Positions 28,980 through 37,539 of a stretch of DNA of 62,939 nucleotides are shown one piece after another. Where the stretch lies: NCBI GenBank assembly GCA_028823415.1, contig JAPKBL010000020.1, forward strand, positions 1 through 62,939. The letters run 5' to 3'. Under the pieces are notes generated by a model. That model did no database searches. It had not been told where the DNA came from and worked only from the letters and a program-made list of their open reading frames with translations. A program made the position numbers and the translations under genes. This stretch comes from Mariniblastus sp. GTDB lineage: Bacteria; Planctomycetota; Planctomycetia; Pirellulales; Pirellulaceae. Position 1 is the first letter of the stretch; each line of letters starts with the position of its first letter.

Positions 28980-29045
28980 TGACGTTTGAGGGGGCACCCT
29001 GCTGCCGATATTCAAACGTCATCTTGCCTGTGAGTGAGGTTTTTT
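28980..29045 (+). terminator. Extended hairpin with T run after the PVC dehydrogenase gene
   Basis: TGACGTTTGA (28980-28989) pairs with TCAAACGTCA (29012-29021), with a smaller inner stem GGCA/TGCC. A run of six T residues occurs at 29040-29045, about 18 bases past the stem. The element sits between two convergent genes and may stop both transcripts. Confidence 0.45.
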
Positions 29046-29057
29046 CTCGAACGGCGG

Positions 29058-31655
29058 CTAGGGATTGGAAGGGGGTTGGGAAAACAAGGGGATCAGGTGA
29101 TCCAGGATTGCCTTCAGAGGCAGGTTGATAGATTTCTTGTTGTGAGCCGTGGCGACGGCGACCAGATTTAGTTCGGGGAAGACAGACATGTACTGTCCAC
29201 CTGCGCCAACGCCGCTAAAAAAATTAATCTTTTGATCGCGGGCTCCAAGACTACGGTTGTGAAAAAAGTAGAAATAGCCGGCGCCTTTGTTTGGATTCAT
29301 GATTTCAGCAACATAATCCCGCGCAAGCAGTTGTTGGCCATCGTAAAGGCCACTCTGAAGCACGGTAACACCGAGTTTTATCAGACTTCGTGAGGTGAAA
29401 TTGCTTCCGGCCCCACATTTTGGAATTCCACAGCTTTGGTTTTCCCAAATGTAATCGAGTCCTAGTTTGTCGGCGATTTCCTCTTTGATGAATTTTTGCA
29501 CATTGGAATCGGTTTTGATATCAATGATCATCATGATCATCGAGGGATCAACGCCGGTGTATTTGTATTCTTTACTCGTCTCAGTGATGGGCGCCGTTAA
29601 TTCAAATAGCTTTTGGAAGTACGCTTGTTTCTGGAAGTCTTTTCCAAGCGTATTAATCGCCTTTGGGTCTTTAAATCGAAGCCCAGATTTCATCATCAGC
29701 GCGTTGCGAAGCGTGATTGAGTCGACGCCCGGTTGGATTTTTGTGCGATCGATTTCTGGCATGAAGTCAATGATCGGCTTATCAAGGTCGGTCATCTTTA
29801 AAAGTCCCAGCTGAATGGCTCGGGCAAGGGTGAGTGATGTCAGTGTTTTGGTCACCGACATCGCGTAATGCGGCGCGTCGACACGTCCGCGACGGTTATA
29901 CATTTCAAATACTAACTTTCCGTCCTTCCAAATCAAGATGCTGTCGAGATTCTGAAATTTTCCGGCTTGGTCGGCAGCGATGAGTTCCTTTACAGATGAT
30001 TTGGTGTTTGCGTGGTTGGTTTTGCCAACTTCCAGGCCATCGCCGAGGTCGAGGGGAGACAGGCTAACGTATGCTTTCTCCAAATCGGGTAGTTTTTGCT
30101 GTTCTCTGTACGTCTGTTCTTCCGCCGGGAATCGTTTTGAGAGTCTCGGCAGCCCATCGCTAAGTGTTTCTTTACGGACGGGATTGTCTTTTAGCGTTTT
30201 TTTTTCTCGAGGTGTCGCTGCGTCTGAAATCTTGCGATCGGGGCAACGTTCATCCGTAATGAAAGGAGAAGCCGGAAGTCCTTCGAGATTGATCAAGCTG
30301 ACGTTTGGATTGGGTGGAGATTTTCTAAATAGATACCGGACATGGACGGGAGTCGGGACCGAGGGAGAGGAGACGATGACTGCGTCGTCAGCAATTCTTG
30401 CGTCGGCATCGAAATATTCTCCGTCCGCCCCGGAGATTTCAAAATAGTTGAGGCGATCACCTTCCTCTGCATTAGCCAGTCCGCTTCCAATGTGGTCGAA
30501 GGTAAGCGTCGCCTGTTTGTTGTCGATTGAAAAGGCTTTCAATAATGGGCCGGAATAAACCAAATCCGTTTTTCCATAATCTTTCGCGAGAGCCCAGAGA
30601 GAGAGTCGCTCCCCTGCATAACGTTTTTCATGCGGATGTAGGCTTGGTCCATAGTCATAGAACACCGCCATCCCAGTGTTTTCACTTAGATCTAATGCAC
30701 GTCGCATTCCATCTCGCAACCATGGCCACTCATTGCTAGTTGCCGCCGAACGATTGGTTGATAAGTTGGCCTGGGTTGGAACCTGGACATAGTAAAAAGG
30801 AAACTTGCGCGTTTCCACTTGAGCTGACTTTGCCCAGGTTTCCCGCCAAGTTTGAATTAAAAACGGAAGCAGTTCTTTGTATTCCCACCCTGTAAATGCC
30901 TTTGCATTTCGTTCGCCTTGGTACCAAACGACTCCGCGGAAGGCGAAAGGAATGATCGGACGAATTTTGTCCTCAAATTGAACCGCCGGATTCCTGTTTG
31001 CTTGAGCATCATTCCAGTCGGCGGGGATGTTGAGGCGCTTCCGTATTACCTCCGATTGCATTTTAGGTATCCACGACTGAATTGGGGTGCCGGAGTTGTA
31101 GCGAAGGACGAGACCGATGGGAATGTTTAACTTTCGGTAGAGTTCGAGTCCAAAATAAAATCCAACTCGGGAAATTGATTGTTGTGATTTTTCATTAATA
31201 CTCTCCCAGCCGCGTTTGTTCGAAACGCGAAAACCGGAAAGATCAGAATTCAAAATCTCATCGGGTATAAACCTGTTTTTACTCTTGTTGAACGAATCCG
31301 CCATGTTGGATTGGCCGCTGCAAAGCCAGACCTCACCCACTAAGACGTCGCTCAAAATTAGTTCGTTGGTTCCTTTGACGGTAAGCTTATTTCCGACAGC
31401 GGAAGTTTTAAGCGGATTCAGTTTGATCATCCAATCGCCATTGTCGTCGGCATTCGTTGAATGTTGCTGTCCGGCAAAGTTGACGGTCACTTTCTCTCGG
31501 GGGTTGGCTGTTCCCCAAATTGGGACGGGAAGATCACGTTGTAAAACCATTCCGTCATCGAAGACAGTTGGAAGGACAACGTCTGCGGTCGCGGTTGTAG
31601 CAACGCAAAAGCAGACGAAAGCCAAGACCGCATGGGCGAATTTGAAGTTGTTCAT
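29058..31655 (-). CDS. Sialate O-acetylesterase fused to a serine beta-lactamase-like domain
   Basis: This is a two-enzyme secreted fusion of about 865 residues. After a signal peptide, residues about 25-480 form a sialate O-acetylesterase (SASA) domain: VFDDGMVLQRDLPVPIWG, catalytic serine block CSGQSNMADS, and GVVWYQGERNA. Residues about 530-860 form a beta-lactamase or penicillin-binding-protein-like serine hydrolase with the SxxK site in AMSVTKTLTSL. The second motif reads YTG rather than the usual YSN. The start at 31655 (ATG of MNNFKF) gives a normal signal peptide and is preferred over the longer frame from 31706. Deacetylation of a host or algal glycan coupled to hydrolysis of an ester or amide is plausible but inferred. 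Confidence 0.87.
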   Translation of the reverse strand: MNNFKFAHAVLAFVCFCVATTATADVVLPTVFDDGMVLQRDLPVPIWGTANPREKVTVNFAGQQHSTNADDNGDWMIKLNPLKTSAVGNKLTVKGTNELILSDVLVGEVWLCSGQSNMADSFNKSKNRFIPDEILNSDLSGFRVSNKRGWESINEKSQQSISRVGFYFGLELYRKLNIPIGLVLRYNSGTPIQSWIPKMQSEVIRKRLNIPADWNDAQANRNPAVQFEDKIRPIIPFAFRGVVWYQGERNAKAFTGWEYKELLPFLIQTWRETWAKSAQVETRKFPFYYVQVPTQANLSTNRSAATSNEWPWLRDGMRRALDLSENTGMAVFYDYGPSLHPHEKRYAGERLSLWALAKDYGKTDLVYSGPLLKAFSIDNKQATLTFDHIGSGLANAEEGDRLNYFEISGADGEYFDADARIADDAVIVSSPSVPTPVHVRYLFRKSPPNPNVSLINLEGLPASPFITDERCPDRKISDAATPREKKTLKDNPVRKETLSDGLPRLSKRFPAEEQTYREQQKLPDLEKAYVSLSPLDLGDGLEVGKTNHANTKSSVKELIAADQAGKFQNLDSILIWKDGKLVFEMYNRRGRVDAPHYAMSVTKTLTSLTLARAIQLGLLKMTDLDKPIIDFMPEIDRTKIQPGVDSITLRNALMMKSGLRFKDPKAINTLGKDFQKQAYFQKLFELTAPITETSKEYKYTGVDPSMIMMIIDIKTDSNVQKFIKEEIADKLGLDYIWENQSCGIPKCGAGSNFTSRSLIKLGVTVLQSGLYDGQQLLARDYVAEIMNPNKGAGYFYFFHNRSLGARDQKINFFSGVGAGGQYMSVFPELNLVAVATAHNKKSINLPLKAILDHLIPLFSQPPSNP

Positions 31656-31749
31656 TTTATTGGATCCACTCAGTGAAATTGAATTCAAATGCCGGGTGCG
31701 CGACAACGCTTAATTCGATTGTGTCACCACTTACTAGGCACTAGATGGT

Positions 31750-32121
31750 TCAGTCAGTTAAAAAAACGGACAAAAGCTCAAAAGTTTCCGGCGTGTCCAG
31801 TGATGCTTTTCCAAACCCCCGTTTCGCGCCAGCTGCGACGGCTGCATCCTGAGTTTCTTGATAATCTGAGATGATCATCGCAGGTGTGTTCTCTGTTGCT
31901 GGATTCGATTCTAGCTCATGCAGGACCGCCATGCCCTCAGAACGGTCGGTATCCAGTAGGCGATTAATCAGGATTAGATCGAATTGTCTGTCGAGAGCGC
32001 TCTGTAGCGCGTCATCCAAAGAGCCTGCGCGATGGACCTCAATTTCGTAGCTCTTTGTGGTGATATGGCGGATTCGCTGATAGTCGAAATCACACTGGCC
32101 AACGATTAATAATTTTCGCAT
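31750..32121 (-). CDS. Single-domain response-regulator-like protein without phospho-acceptor Asp
   Basis: The 123-residue protein has the CheY-like receiver fold pattern but lacks key residues. The usual acidic pair after strand 1 is replaced (LLIVGQCDFD). The phospho-acceptor position reads Asn53 in DLILINRLLD. The later Ser85 (AMIISDYQ) and Lys105 (GFGKAS) are kept. It has no output domain. It therefore looks like a pseudo-receiver that may act by binding rather than by phosphorylation. It lies 94 bp upstream of the esterase fusion gene on the same strand, with no kinase gene nearby. Confidence 0.75.
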   Translation of the reverse strand: MRKLLIVGQCDFDYQRIRHITTKSYEIEVHRAGSLDDALQSALDRQFDLILINRLLDTDRSEGMAVLHELESNPATENTPAMIISDYQETQDAAVAAGAKRGFGKASLDTPETFELLSVFLTD

Positions 32122-32267
32122 GGAGATTGCTGGAGTATGAGTTGTGGAAGGGAGGCACAGTTATTTGGGCGAGGCGAGTTAATTAGAATAATAAATTGCG
32201 AAACTTTGCCGTGATTTTTCCGCGCCGATGGAAGAGGGGCAAAGTGTCGTTGATGAATTATCGCGGA

Positions 32268-33149
32268 TCAAACGGTGCAGATTGTGATTCCTTGTTTGAG
32301 CGACTCAATTGGATTCTCGCGTGAAGGAATGAACTCTTGCCCGACGAAGCCGGTGTAGCCAGTGCCACGAATCGCACGCATGATCGCAGGGTAAAAGAGT
32401 TCTTGCGATTCGTCGATTTCATTTCGCCCAGGGACTCCACCGGTGTGGTAATGGCTGATGTAAGCGTGTGATTTGGTAATCGTATTAATGACATCGCCTT
32501 CCATGACCTGCATGTGATAAATGTCGTAGAGCAATTTAAAGTTATCGCTTCCAATGAGATCACACAGGGCGATGCCCCAGGCCGTGCGATCACACATGTA
32601 GTCTTCGTGATCTATCTTGCTGTTTAATAATTCCATCGTAAGGGTCATCCCTAGTTTTTCGCATAATGGTAAGACCCGTTTTAAGCCATCGGCGCAGTGT
32701 TGAAGGCCTTGTTCGTCATTCATGCCATCTCGATTGCCAGAAAAACAAATCACATTTTTTGCGCCTGCGTGGAATGCGTCGGTGATTTGTTCGCGATAGG
32801 CAGTCTCAAGAACGTCGTGGTATTGCGGTCGATTCCAGGCCAGGGGGATTCCACCGACTTCTTTGCCGTCTGCAGCAATGGCCGTTGGGAACGTAACCAT
32901 CGCACACGCCATATCGTACTTATCTAGAATGCCGATTTGTTGCGGAGTCAGTAATTCGACCGATTGAAGGCCAAAATGCTGTCCTGCCCTGCAGAGTTCG
33001 TCAAGTGGCAGGGAATCATAACACCATTGGCAAACGGAGTGGCGAATTGGATTCGATTCCCCTGCCGAATTTTCGGATTCCAACCTCGAAGCGATAGGCG
33101 AAATGAAACATTCGGCAGATTTTAATTCGTTGTGCATGGATCTCTTCAT
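32268..33149 (-). CDS. hyi: Hydroxypyruvate isomerase-like TIM-barrel protein
   Basis: This cytoplasmic protein of 293 residues belongs to the xylose-isomerase-like TIM-barrel family, closest in pattern to hydroxypyruvate isomerase. Metal and substrate residues appear in TMELLNSKIDH, LYDIYHMQVMEGD, SHYHTGGVPGRNEID and FVGQEFIPS. The gene is 15 bp downstream of rimK on the same strand, so it should be in one operon with rimB and rimK. The link between an isomerase and a protein-glutamylation pair is not obvious. The first 30 residues are extra compared with the usual family length of about 260; an in-frame ATG at 33137 would shorten this by only four. Confidence 0.8.
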   Translation of the reverse strand: MKRSMHNELKSAECFISPIASRLESENSAGESNPIRHSVCQWCYDSLPLDELCRAGQHFGLQSVELLTPQQIGILDKYDMACAMVTFPTAIAADGKEVGGIPLAWNRPQYHDVLETAYREQITDAFHAGAKNVICFSGNRDGMNDEQGLQHCADGLKRVLPLCEKLGMTLTMELLNSKIDHEDYMCDRTAWGIALCDLIGSDNFKLLYDIYHMQVMEGDVINTITKSHAYISHYHTGGVPGRNEIDESQELFYPAIMRAIRGTGYTGFVGQEFIPSRENPIESLKQGITICTV

Positions 33150-33164
33150 TTCATCGAAATAATG

Positions 33165-34370
33165 TTACAGGGATTGCGATTCAGTTTGGGAATCAGGCGG
33201 CAATTTCTTGAGGACTGGGCGACGGTTGCGGCGGGTTTTTTTAGGCACGAGCTCGCGCATGGATTCCAGTTTTCCAAAACAAAGAAGTCGATCTTCTGGT
33301 TCAAGTTCCCGGTCGGATCTCGGGTTAGGGATTACTTTACCATCTCGGTAAAGCGTCAGCGCATTAATATCGCGGTCCTCAAATCCCGAGGCGTTGATTT
33401 GTTGACCGATATATTTCGAACCGTCGGGGATATGGATTTCAGTCACTCCATAACCGCGACTGACGGTGAGTCGTTGTCGAATGTCGATTTCAGGAAAGTC
33501 GACTTGAGCGCCGATGTAATCAATGATAGCGCCGGCGATATCGAGTTGAAGGCAGCTTTCGATACCCTCGAGTCCGGGAGATGAATTGATTTCCATGATT
33601 TGCGGTCCATCCGCACCCTCCAGCATGTCGACCCCGGCGACACGTAAGCCGAGGATCTGGGTAGCCCGAACTGCGGTCTCGCAATAATTTTCATCCAGAA
33701 TCACTCGTTCGGTTTTACCCCCACGGTGCACATTACTTCTGAATTCCTGTCCTTGAGCGACGCGGCGCATTGCCCCGATCACTTGATCTCCCACCACAAA
33801 AGCGCGAATGTCCCGGCCCTTACTCTCGGAAACGAACTTCTGAATTAAGACACTTTGTTTTTGGCTCTGTAGTAATTCAATGATCGCTTCGGCCGATTGT
33901 TGGGTTTCGGCCAAGAGAACTCCGATCCCCTGCGTACCTTCTAGGAGCTTGATAATGACGGGAGCCCCGCCGACTCGTTCGATAGCAGGTAAGACATCTT
34001 TTTTATCTCGTACGAAGGTTGTTTCGGGAATCCCGAGTTGATGCCGGCTAAGGATTTGGAGGCATCTCAATTTATCTCGAGAATTGGTGACTCCTGCGGC
34101 GGTGTTGGCGCAAAAAATGTCCATTTGCTCAAATTGGCGTAGTACTGCCGTTCCAAAATACGTAATCGAAGCTCCGATTCTTGGGAGTACCGCGTCATAA
34201 TCTGAAAGCGATTTTTGTCGATAATAAAGCGCAGGATTTCCCGCGGCCACATCGATTGAAAACTTCAGCGTATTGAGCACTTTGCAGGTATGCCCACGAT
34301 CGAGTGCGGCCTCACGCAGTCGACGGGTGGAATAGCAATTGGGGCGGGTTGAGAGGATACCTAGTTTCAT
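33165..34370 (-). CDS. rimK: RimK-family ATP-grasp ligase with C-terminal RCK_C (TrkA-C) domain
   Basis: The N-terminal 300 residues are an alpha-L-glutamate ligase of the RimK type: an early KLGILSTRPNCYS strand, the ATP-grasp blocks VIIKLLEGTQGIGV and RDIRAFVVGDQVIGAM, and the metal-binding GPQIMEINSSPGLEGIE. After it comes an extra domain (about 305-380) that reads like RCK_C: VTEIHIPDGSKYIGQQI, then DRDINALTLYRDGKVIPNP and EPEDRLLCFG. Ordinary RimK is near 300 residues and lacks this. RCK_C domains bind small ligands in K+ channels and transporters, so ligand control of the ligase is a reasonable inference. The ATG overlaps the stop of rimB as ATGA. Confidence 0.87.
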   Translation of the reverse strand: MKLGILSTRPNCYSTRRLREAALDRGHTCKVLNTLKFSIDVAAGNPALYYRQKSLSDYDAVLPRIGASITYFGTAVLRQFEQMDIFCANTAAGVTNSRDKLRCLQILSRHQLGIPETTFVRDKKDVLPAIERVGGAPVIIKLLEGTQGIGVLLAETQQSAEAIIELLQSQKQSVLIQKFVSESKGRDIRAFVVGDQVIGAMRRVAQGQEFRSNVHRGGKTERVILDENYCETAVRATQILGLRVAGVDMLEGADGPQIMEINSSPGLEGIESCLQLDIAGAIIDYIGAQVDFPEIDIRQRLTVSRGYGVTEIHIPDGSKYIGQQINASGFEDRDINALTLYRDGKVIPNPRSDRELEPEDRLLCFGKLESMRELVPKKTRRNRRPVLKKLPPDSQTESQSL

Positions 34371-34840
34371 GGTTGACTCTTTTTAGATTTCTTTTTTCGC
34401 TTTGGTTTGCCACCATAAAAGGACCTGCCTGCATCGACTAGAAATTTTCCGCGAAATGCTTCTCGGCCTAATAACATGCGAAATCCCATTTCTGATCGAT
34501 CCGCAAGTGTCAGCTCAACGGGCCAGACTTCACCGAGAAGAGACACAACGCTCGAGATGACGGGTCGATTCGTCGTTTTTCCGGATGAGCTTCTGACGAT
34601 GCGGAACTCTTCGATTTTGGCTTGTGCGGAAACGAATCGCTCGGGAAAACGATGGTAGGGGTGTATTTTGAATCGAGCATAGCGCAGTCCATCCTGTTCA
34701 AATTCTTCGATTTCAGTCGCGTGAAGCGATGAAGACCGGGCTCCGGTGTCGACTTTTGCTTTTATTCGTTTGATTCCCAAATCCGGCAGGCCGACCCATT
34801 CACGCCAGCCAATAGTAGGTAAATTGGTTTTATGATTCAC
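34367..34840 (-). CDS. rimB: RimB-like retropepsin-fold putative protease (RimK partner)
   Basis: The protein (157 residues) is a member of the family annotated as ATP-dependent zinc protease / RimK-associated, with an aspartic-protease-like fold. The catalytic-type Asp is in AKVDTGARSSSLHA (Asp31), and the other conserved block is EMGFRMLLGREAF. It ends in a Lys-rich tail. Its stop codon overlaps the rimK start by four bases (ATGA), so the two are translationally coupled. In Pseudomonas, RimB-like proteins act with RimK in modification of ribosomal protein S6; the same is inferred here. It is the first gene of the rimB-rimK-hyi operon. Confidence 0.85.
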   Translation of the reverse strand: MNHKTNLPTIGWREWVGLPDLGIKRIKAKVDTGARSSSLHATEIEEFEQDGLRYARFKIHPYHRFPERFVSAQAKIEEFRIVRSSSGKTTNRPVISSVVSLLGEVWPVELTLADRSEMGFRMLLGREAFRGKFLVDAGRSFYGGKPKRKKKSKKSQP

Positions 34841-34937
34841 GTTTAAGGTTTCTTTCGGGTGCGTTGTCGAACTTCGTAAATACTAGTCTTTTTTGTATTT
34901 TTTTCGACCGCCATTTAGTGATTTCATAAATCTGAGT

Positions 34938-34962
34938 CAATAATTTCACAGTGAAATTATTG
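34938..34962. promoter_or_regulatory. 25-bp perfect palindrome in the divergent rimB / UXS intergenic region
   Basis: CAATAATTTCAC, a central A, then GTGAAATTATTG form a perfect inverted repeat of 12 bp per arm. It lies 98 bp upstream of rimB and 145 bp upstream of the UXS gene. AT-rich and symmetric, it fits a dimeric regulator site serving one or both promoters. The T-poor flanks argue against a terminator. Confidence 0.5.
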
Positions 34963-35106
34963 GTTTAATAATAAATTATGGGGTCTGATTCACAACGTCC
35001 GGGAATGGTAAACTATCTCAGAGAAGGTCGTCTGCCCGTTGTCATGGCGTTCGCGTCGTTTCGCAGAGGGGGTGGGATTGTCGGTTTTATTTGAAGGCAA
35101 GTACTT

Positions 35107-36075
35107 ATGATCAAACGGATTTTGATTGCTGGTGGGGCAGGATTTTTAGGGTCTCATCTGTGTGAACGCTTAGTCGAAGACGGGCACGACGTGATCTGCC
35201 TCGACAATTTTTTCACTAGCCAGAAGTCCAACGTAGCTCATTTGTTGAGTCGGCCTAACTTCGAGCTAATCCGCCACGACGTCATTGATCCAATTTTGTT
35301 GGAGGTTGACGAAATTTATAATCTCGCGTGTCCAGCGGCACCGGGGCACTATCAGTACAATCCGATCAAGACGATGAAAATTTCGATTCTCGGGTCGATC
35401 AACTTGCTGGGTATGGCAAAGCGATGCAATGCTAAGATTTTCCAGGCGTCGACGAGCGAAGTTTACGGTGATCCGGAAGTTCACCCCCAACCGGAATCTT
35501 ATCGAGGCTGTGTCAATCCAATTGGTTTAAGGGCTTGTTACGACGAAGGAAAGCGGGCGGCGGAGACGCTCTTCTTTGATTACCATCGAATGAACAAGAC
35601 GAACATCCGAGTCGCAAGAATTTTCAATACCTACGGCCCAAGAATGCATCCCTTCGACGGTCGTGTGGTTAGTAATTTTATCAGACAGGCGTTGAGTGGG
35701 CAGGATATTACAATTTTTGGAGACGGATCGCAAACGCGTTCATTTTGTTATCGAGATGATTTAGTCGAGGGGTTTATTCGTTTGATGGGGGCGCCTAACG
35801 AGGTAGTTGGCCCTATCAATCTTGGGAATCCGGGAGAGTATACGATTAAGCAGCTAGCCGAACTTACGATTGAAATGGTCGGCAATAACAACAAGATCAT
35901 TTATGAATCGCTGCCACCGGATGACCCAACACGGCGGCAACCCGATATCACGTTGGCCCGAGAGCATCTTGAGTGGGAGCCTACGGTTTCACTTCGAGAT
36001 GGCCTGTCTAAGACTATTGATTGGTTTAAGACCATCAATGCGGATGACTATCGACCTCCAACTCCCAACTTTTGA
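35107..36075 (+). CDS. UDP-glucuronate decarboxylase (UDP-xylose synthase)
   Basis: The 322-residue extended SDR enzyme would convert UDP-glucuronate to UDP-xylose with bound NAD+. The Rossmann motif GGAGFLGS is at residues 9-16. The family blocks [18 protein letters not shown] and [16 protein letters not shown] are present, and the catalytic YxxxK is in [29 protein letters not shown] and [18 protein letters not shown] are also diagnostic of UXS rather than of an epimerase. In [14 protein letters not shown] a Leu stands where Pro is usual. It is probably needed for cell-surface or exopolysaccharide sugars. The next gene starts 71 bp downstream. Confidence 0.93.
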   Translation: MIKRILIAGGAGFLGSHLCERLVEDGHDVICLDNFFTSQKSNVAHLLSRPNFELIRHDVIDPILLEVDEIYNLACPAAPGHYQYNPIKTMKISILGSINLLGMAKRCNAKIFQASTSEVYGDPEVHPQPESYRGCVNPIGLRACYDEGKRAAETLFFDYHRMNKTNIRVARIFNTYGPRMHPFDGRVVSNFIRQALSGQDITIFGDGSQTRSFCYRDDLVEGFIRLMGAPNEVVGPINLGNPGEYTIKQLAELTIEMVGNNNKIIYESLPPDDPTRRQPDITLAREHLEWEPTVSLRDGLSKTIDWFKTINADDYRPPTPNF

Positions 36076-36146
36076 TTGGGTTAGATTGCGGGCATTGCAT
36101 CGGATTGAATTCACTGCCAGAAGACAAATTTTTAAGAGGACCGTCG

Positions 36147-37499
36147 ATGTTAATTCAGTGGAACCCGCGCCGAGCGGAAGTATCCTTAAAGGCCGTGATT
36201 TTTCAAGTCGGTTGCCTCGCGTATTTCTTTTGTTCGGGAGGATCCTCGATTGCCGATGATTGGACGCAATGGCGAGGGAATAATCGAGACGGAGTCTGGC
36301 ACGAAACTGGCCTGATTACGTCTTTCGATAAATCGGATCTTGAGCCTCTCTGGCGGCAACCCATTGGAACTGGATATTCCAGTCCGACGGTTTCTCAGGG
36401 CAAGGTGCTGTTGATGGACTTTGATGAGGCTAATCAAAATGAGTCAGTTCGATGCTTTGATGCGAGAACGGGAAAACTATTATGGAGTCACACTTACCGT
36501 TCCGAATACAGGATTAGTTACACCGCAGGGCCCAGGGCCGCGGTGACGATTACTGGAGACCGGGCATTTTGTTTGGGTGCGATGGGGCGGTTGCATTGCT
36601 TGAACGTTAAAGACGGATCCGTTCTATGGGAAAAAGATCTCGATCGTGAATATCAAATTTCCAAGGACCGGCGCATGCCGATTTGGGGGATTGCCTCGAG
36701 TCCCATTGTCGTTGGTGAAAATTTGATCATTCAACTGGGGGCAAAAGACGCTTCGGTGGTGGCGTTCAATCAAGAGACAGGCGACGAGGTTTGGCGATCG
36801 TTAAACGATCGTGGGCAGTATGCCTCTCCTGTGCTTGTCAATCAAAACGGAAAACAGGTTTTGGTTTGCTGGACGGGAGATGGCGTTGCCGGGTTAGACC
36901 CCAAGACAGGGGAGCCGTATTGGCAACAACCGTTCCGACCAACGCGAATGCCGATTGGAGTTGCGACTCCTGTTGTGAATGGGAATCGAATTTTTCTAAC
37001 TTCTTTCTATGACGGTTCGATGATGCTCGAGATGTCCGAGACATCGATGAAGGTAAAGAAGTTATGGCACCTGATCGGTCCTAACGAAAAAAAAACAGTG
37101 GCGTTGCACTCGATCATAAGCACGCCGATCTGGATCGGTGACTACATTTACGGGGTGGATAGCTATGGGGAACTGCGCTGTCTTAGGGCCAGTGACGGAG
37201 AGCGTATTTGGGAAGATTTAAGCGTGGTTGAACGTCAGCGTTGGGCGACGATCCATTTTGTCTCGAACGGTCCCAATACATGGATGCTCAATGAACAGGG
37301 TGAACTGATGATTGGTCAACTTTCCCATGAAGGACTGAACGTTACCTCGCGGGAGACCATTCTCACACCAGACCAAATGAGAACGCCCAACCGGAAGGGT
37401 GGAGTTTGTTGGTCGCACCCGGCGTTTGCAAATCGATGTGTTATCCTTCGGAATGACCGTGAGTTGATTTGTATCGACCTTGCTGCTGAAAAAAAGTAG
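36147..37499 (+). CDS. PQQ-like beta-propeller repeat protein, exported
   Basis: The protein (about 450 residues) starts at the ATG at 36147, with AAGAGGA eight bases upstream, followed by a short hydrophobic export signal. The rest is a beta-propeller of PQQ-binding-like repeats: WTQWRGNNRDGVW at the start, then repeated segments of the kind CFDARTGKLLWSH, CLNVKDGSVLWEKDL, AFNQETGDEVWRSL and GLDPKTGEPYWQQP. No PQQ-dehydrogenase active-site residues can be assigned, so it may be structural or BamB-like. It lies between the UXS gene and the oxidase gene on the same strand. Confidence 0.85.
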   Translation: MLIQWNPRRAEVSLKAVIFQVGCLAYFFCSGGSSIADDWTQWRGNNRDGVWHETGLITSFDKSDLEPLWRQPIGTGYSSPTVSQGKVLLMDFDEANQNESVRCFDARTGKLLWSHTYRSEYRISYTAGPRAAVTITGDRAFCLGAMGRLHCLNVKDGSVLWEKDLDREYQISKDRRMPIWGIASSPIVVGENLIIQLGAKDASVVAFNQETGDEVWRSLNDRGQYASPVLVNQNGKQVLVCWTGDGVAGLDPKTGEPYWQQPFRPTRMPIGVATPVVNGNRIFLTSFYDGSMMLEMSETSMKVKKLWHLIGPNEKKTVALHSIISTPIWIGDYIYGVDSYGELRCLRASDGERIWEDLSVVERQRWATIHFVSNGPNTWMLNEQGELMIGQLSHEGLNVTSRETILTPDQMRTPNRKGGVCWSHPAFANRCVILRNDRELICIDLAAEKK

Positions 37500-37539
37500 C
37501 AAGTGGAGTTGGCGAATAGCACATAAAAAGGAGCAGGGC

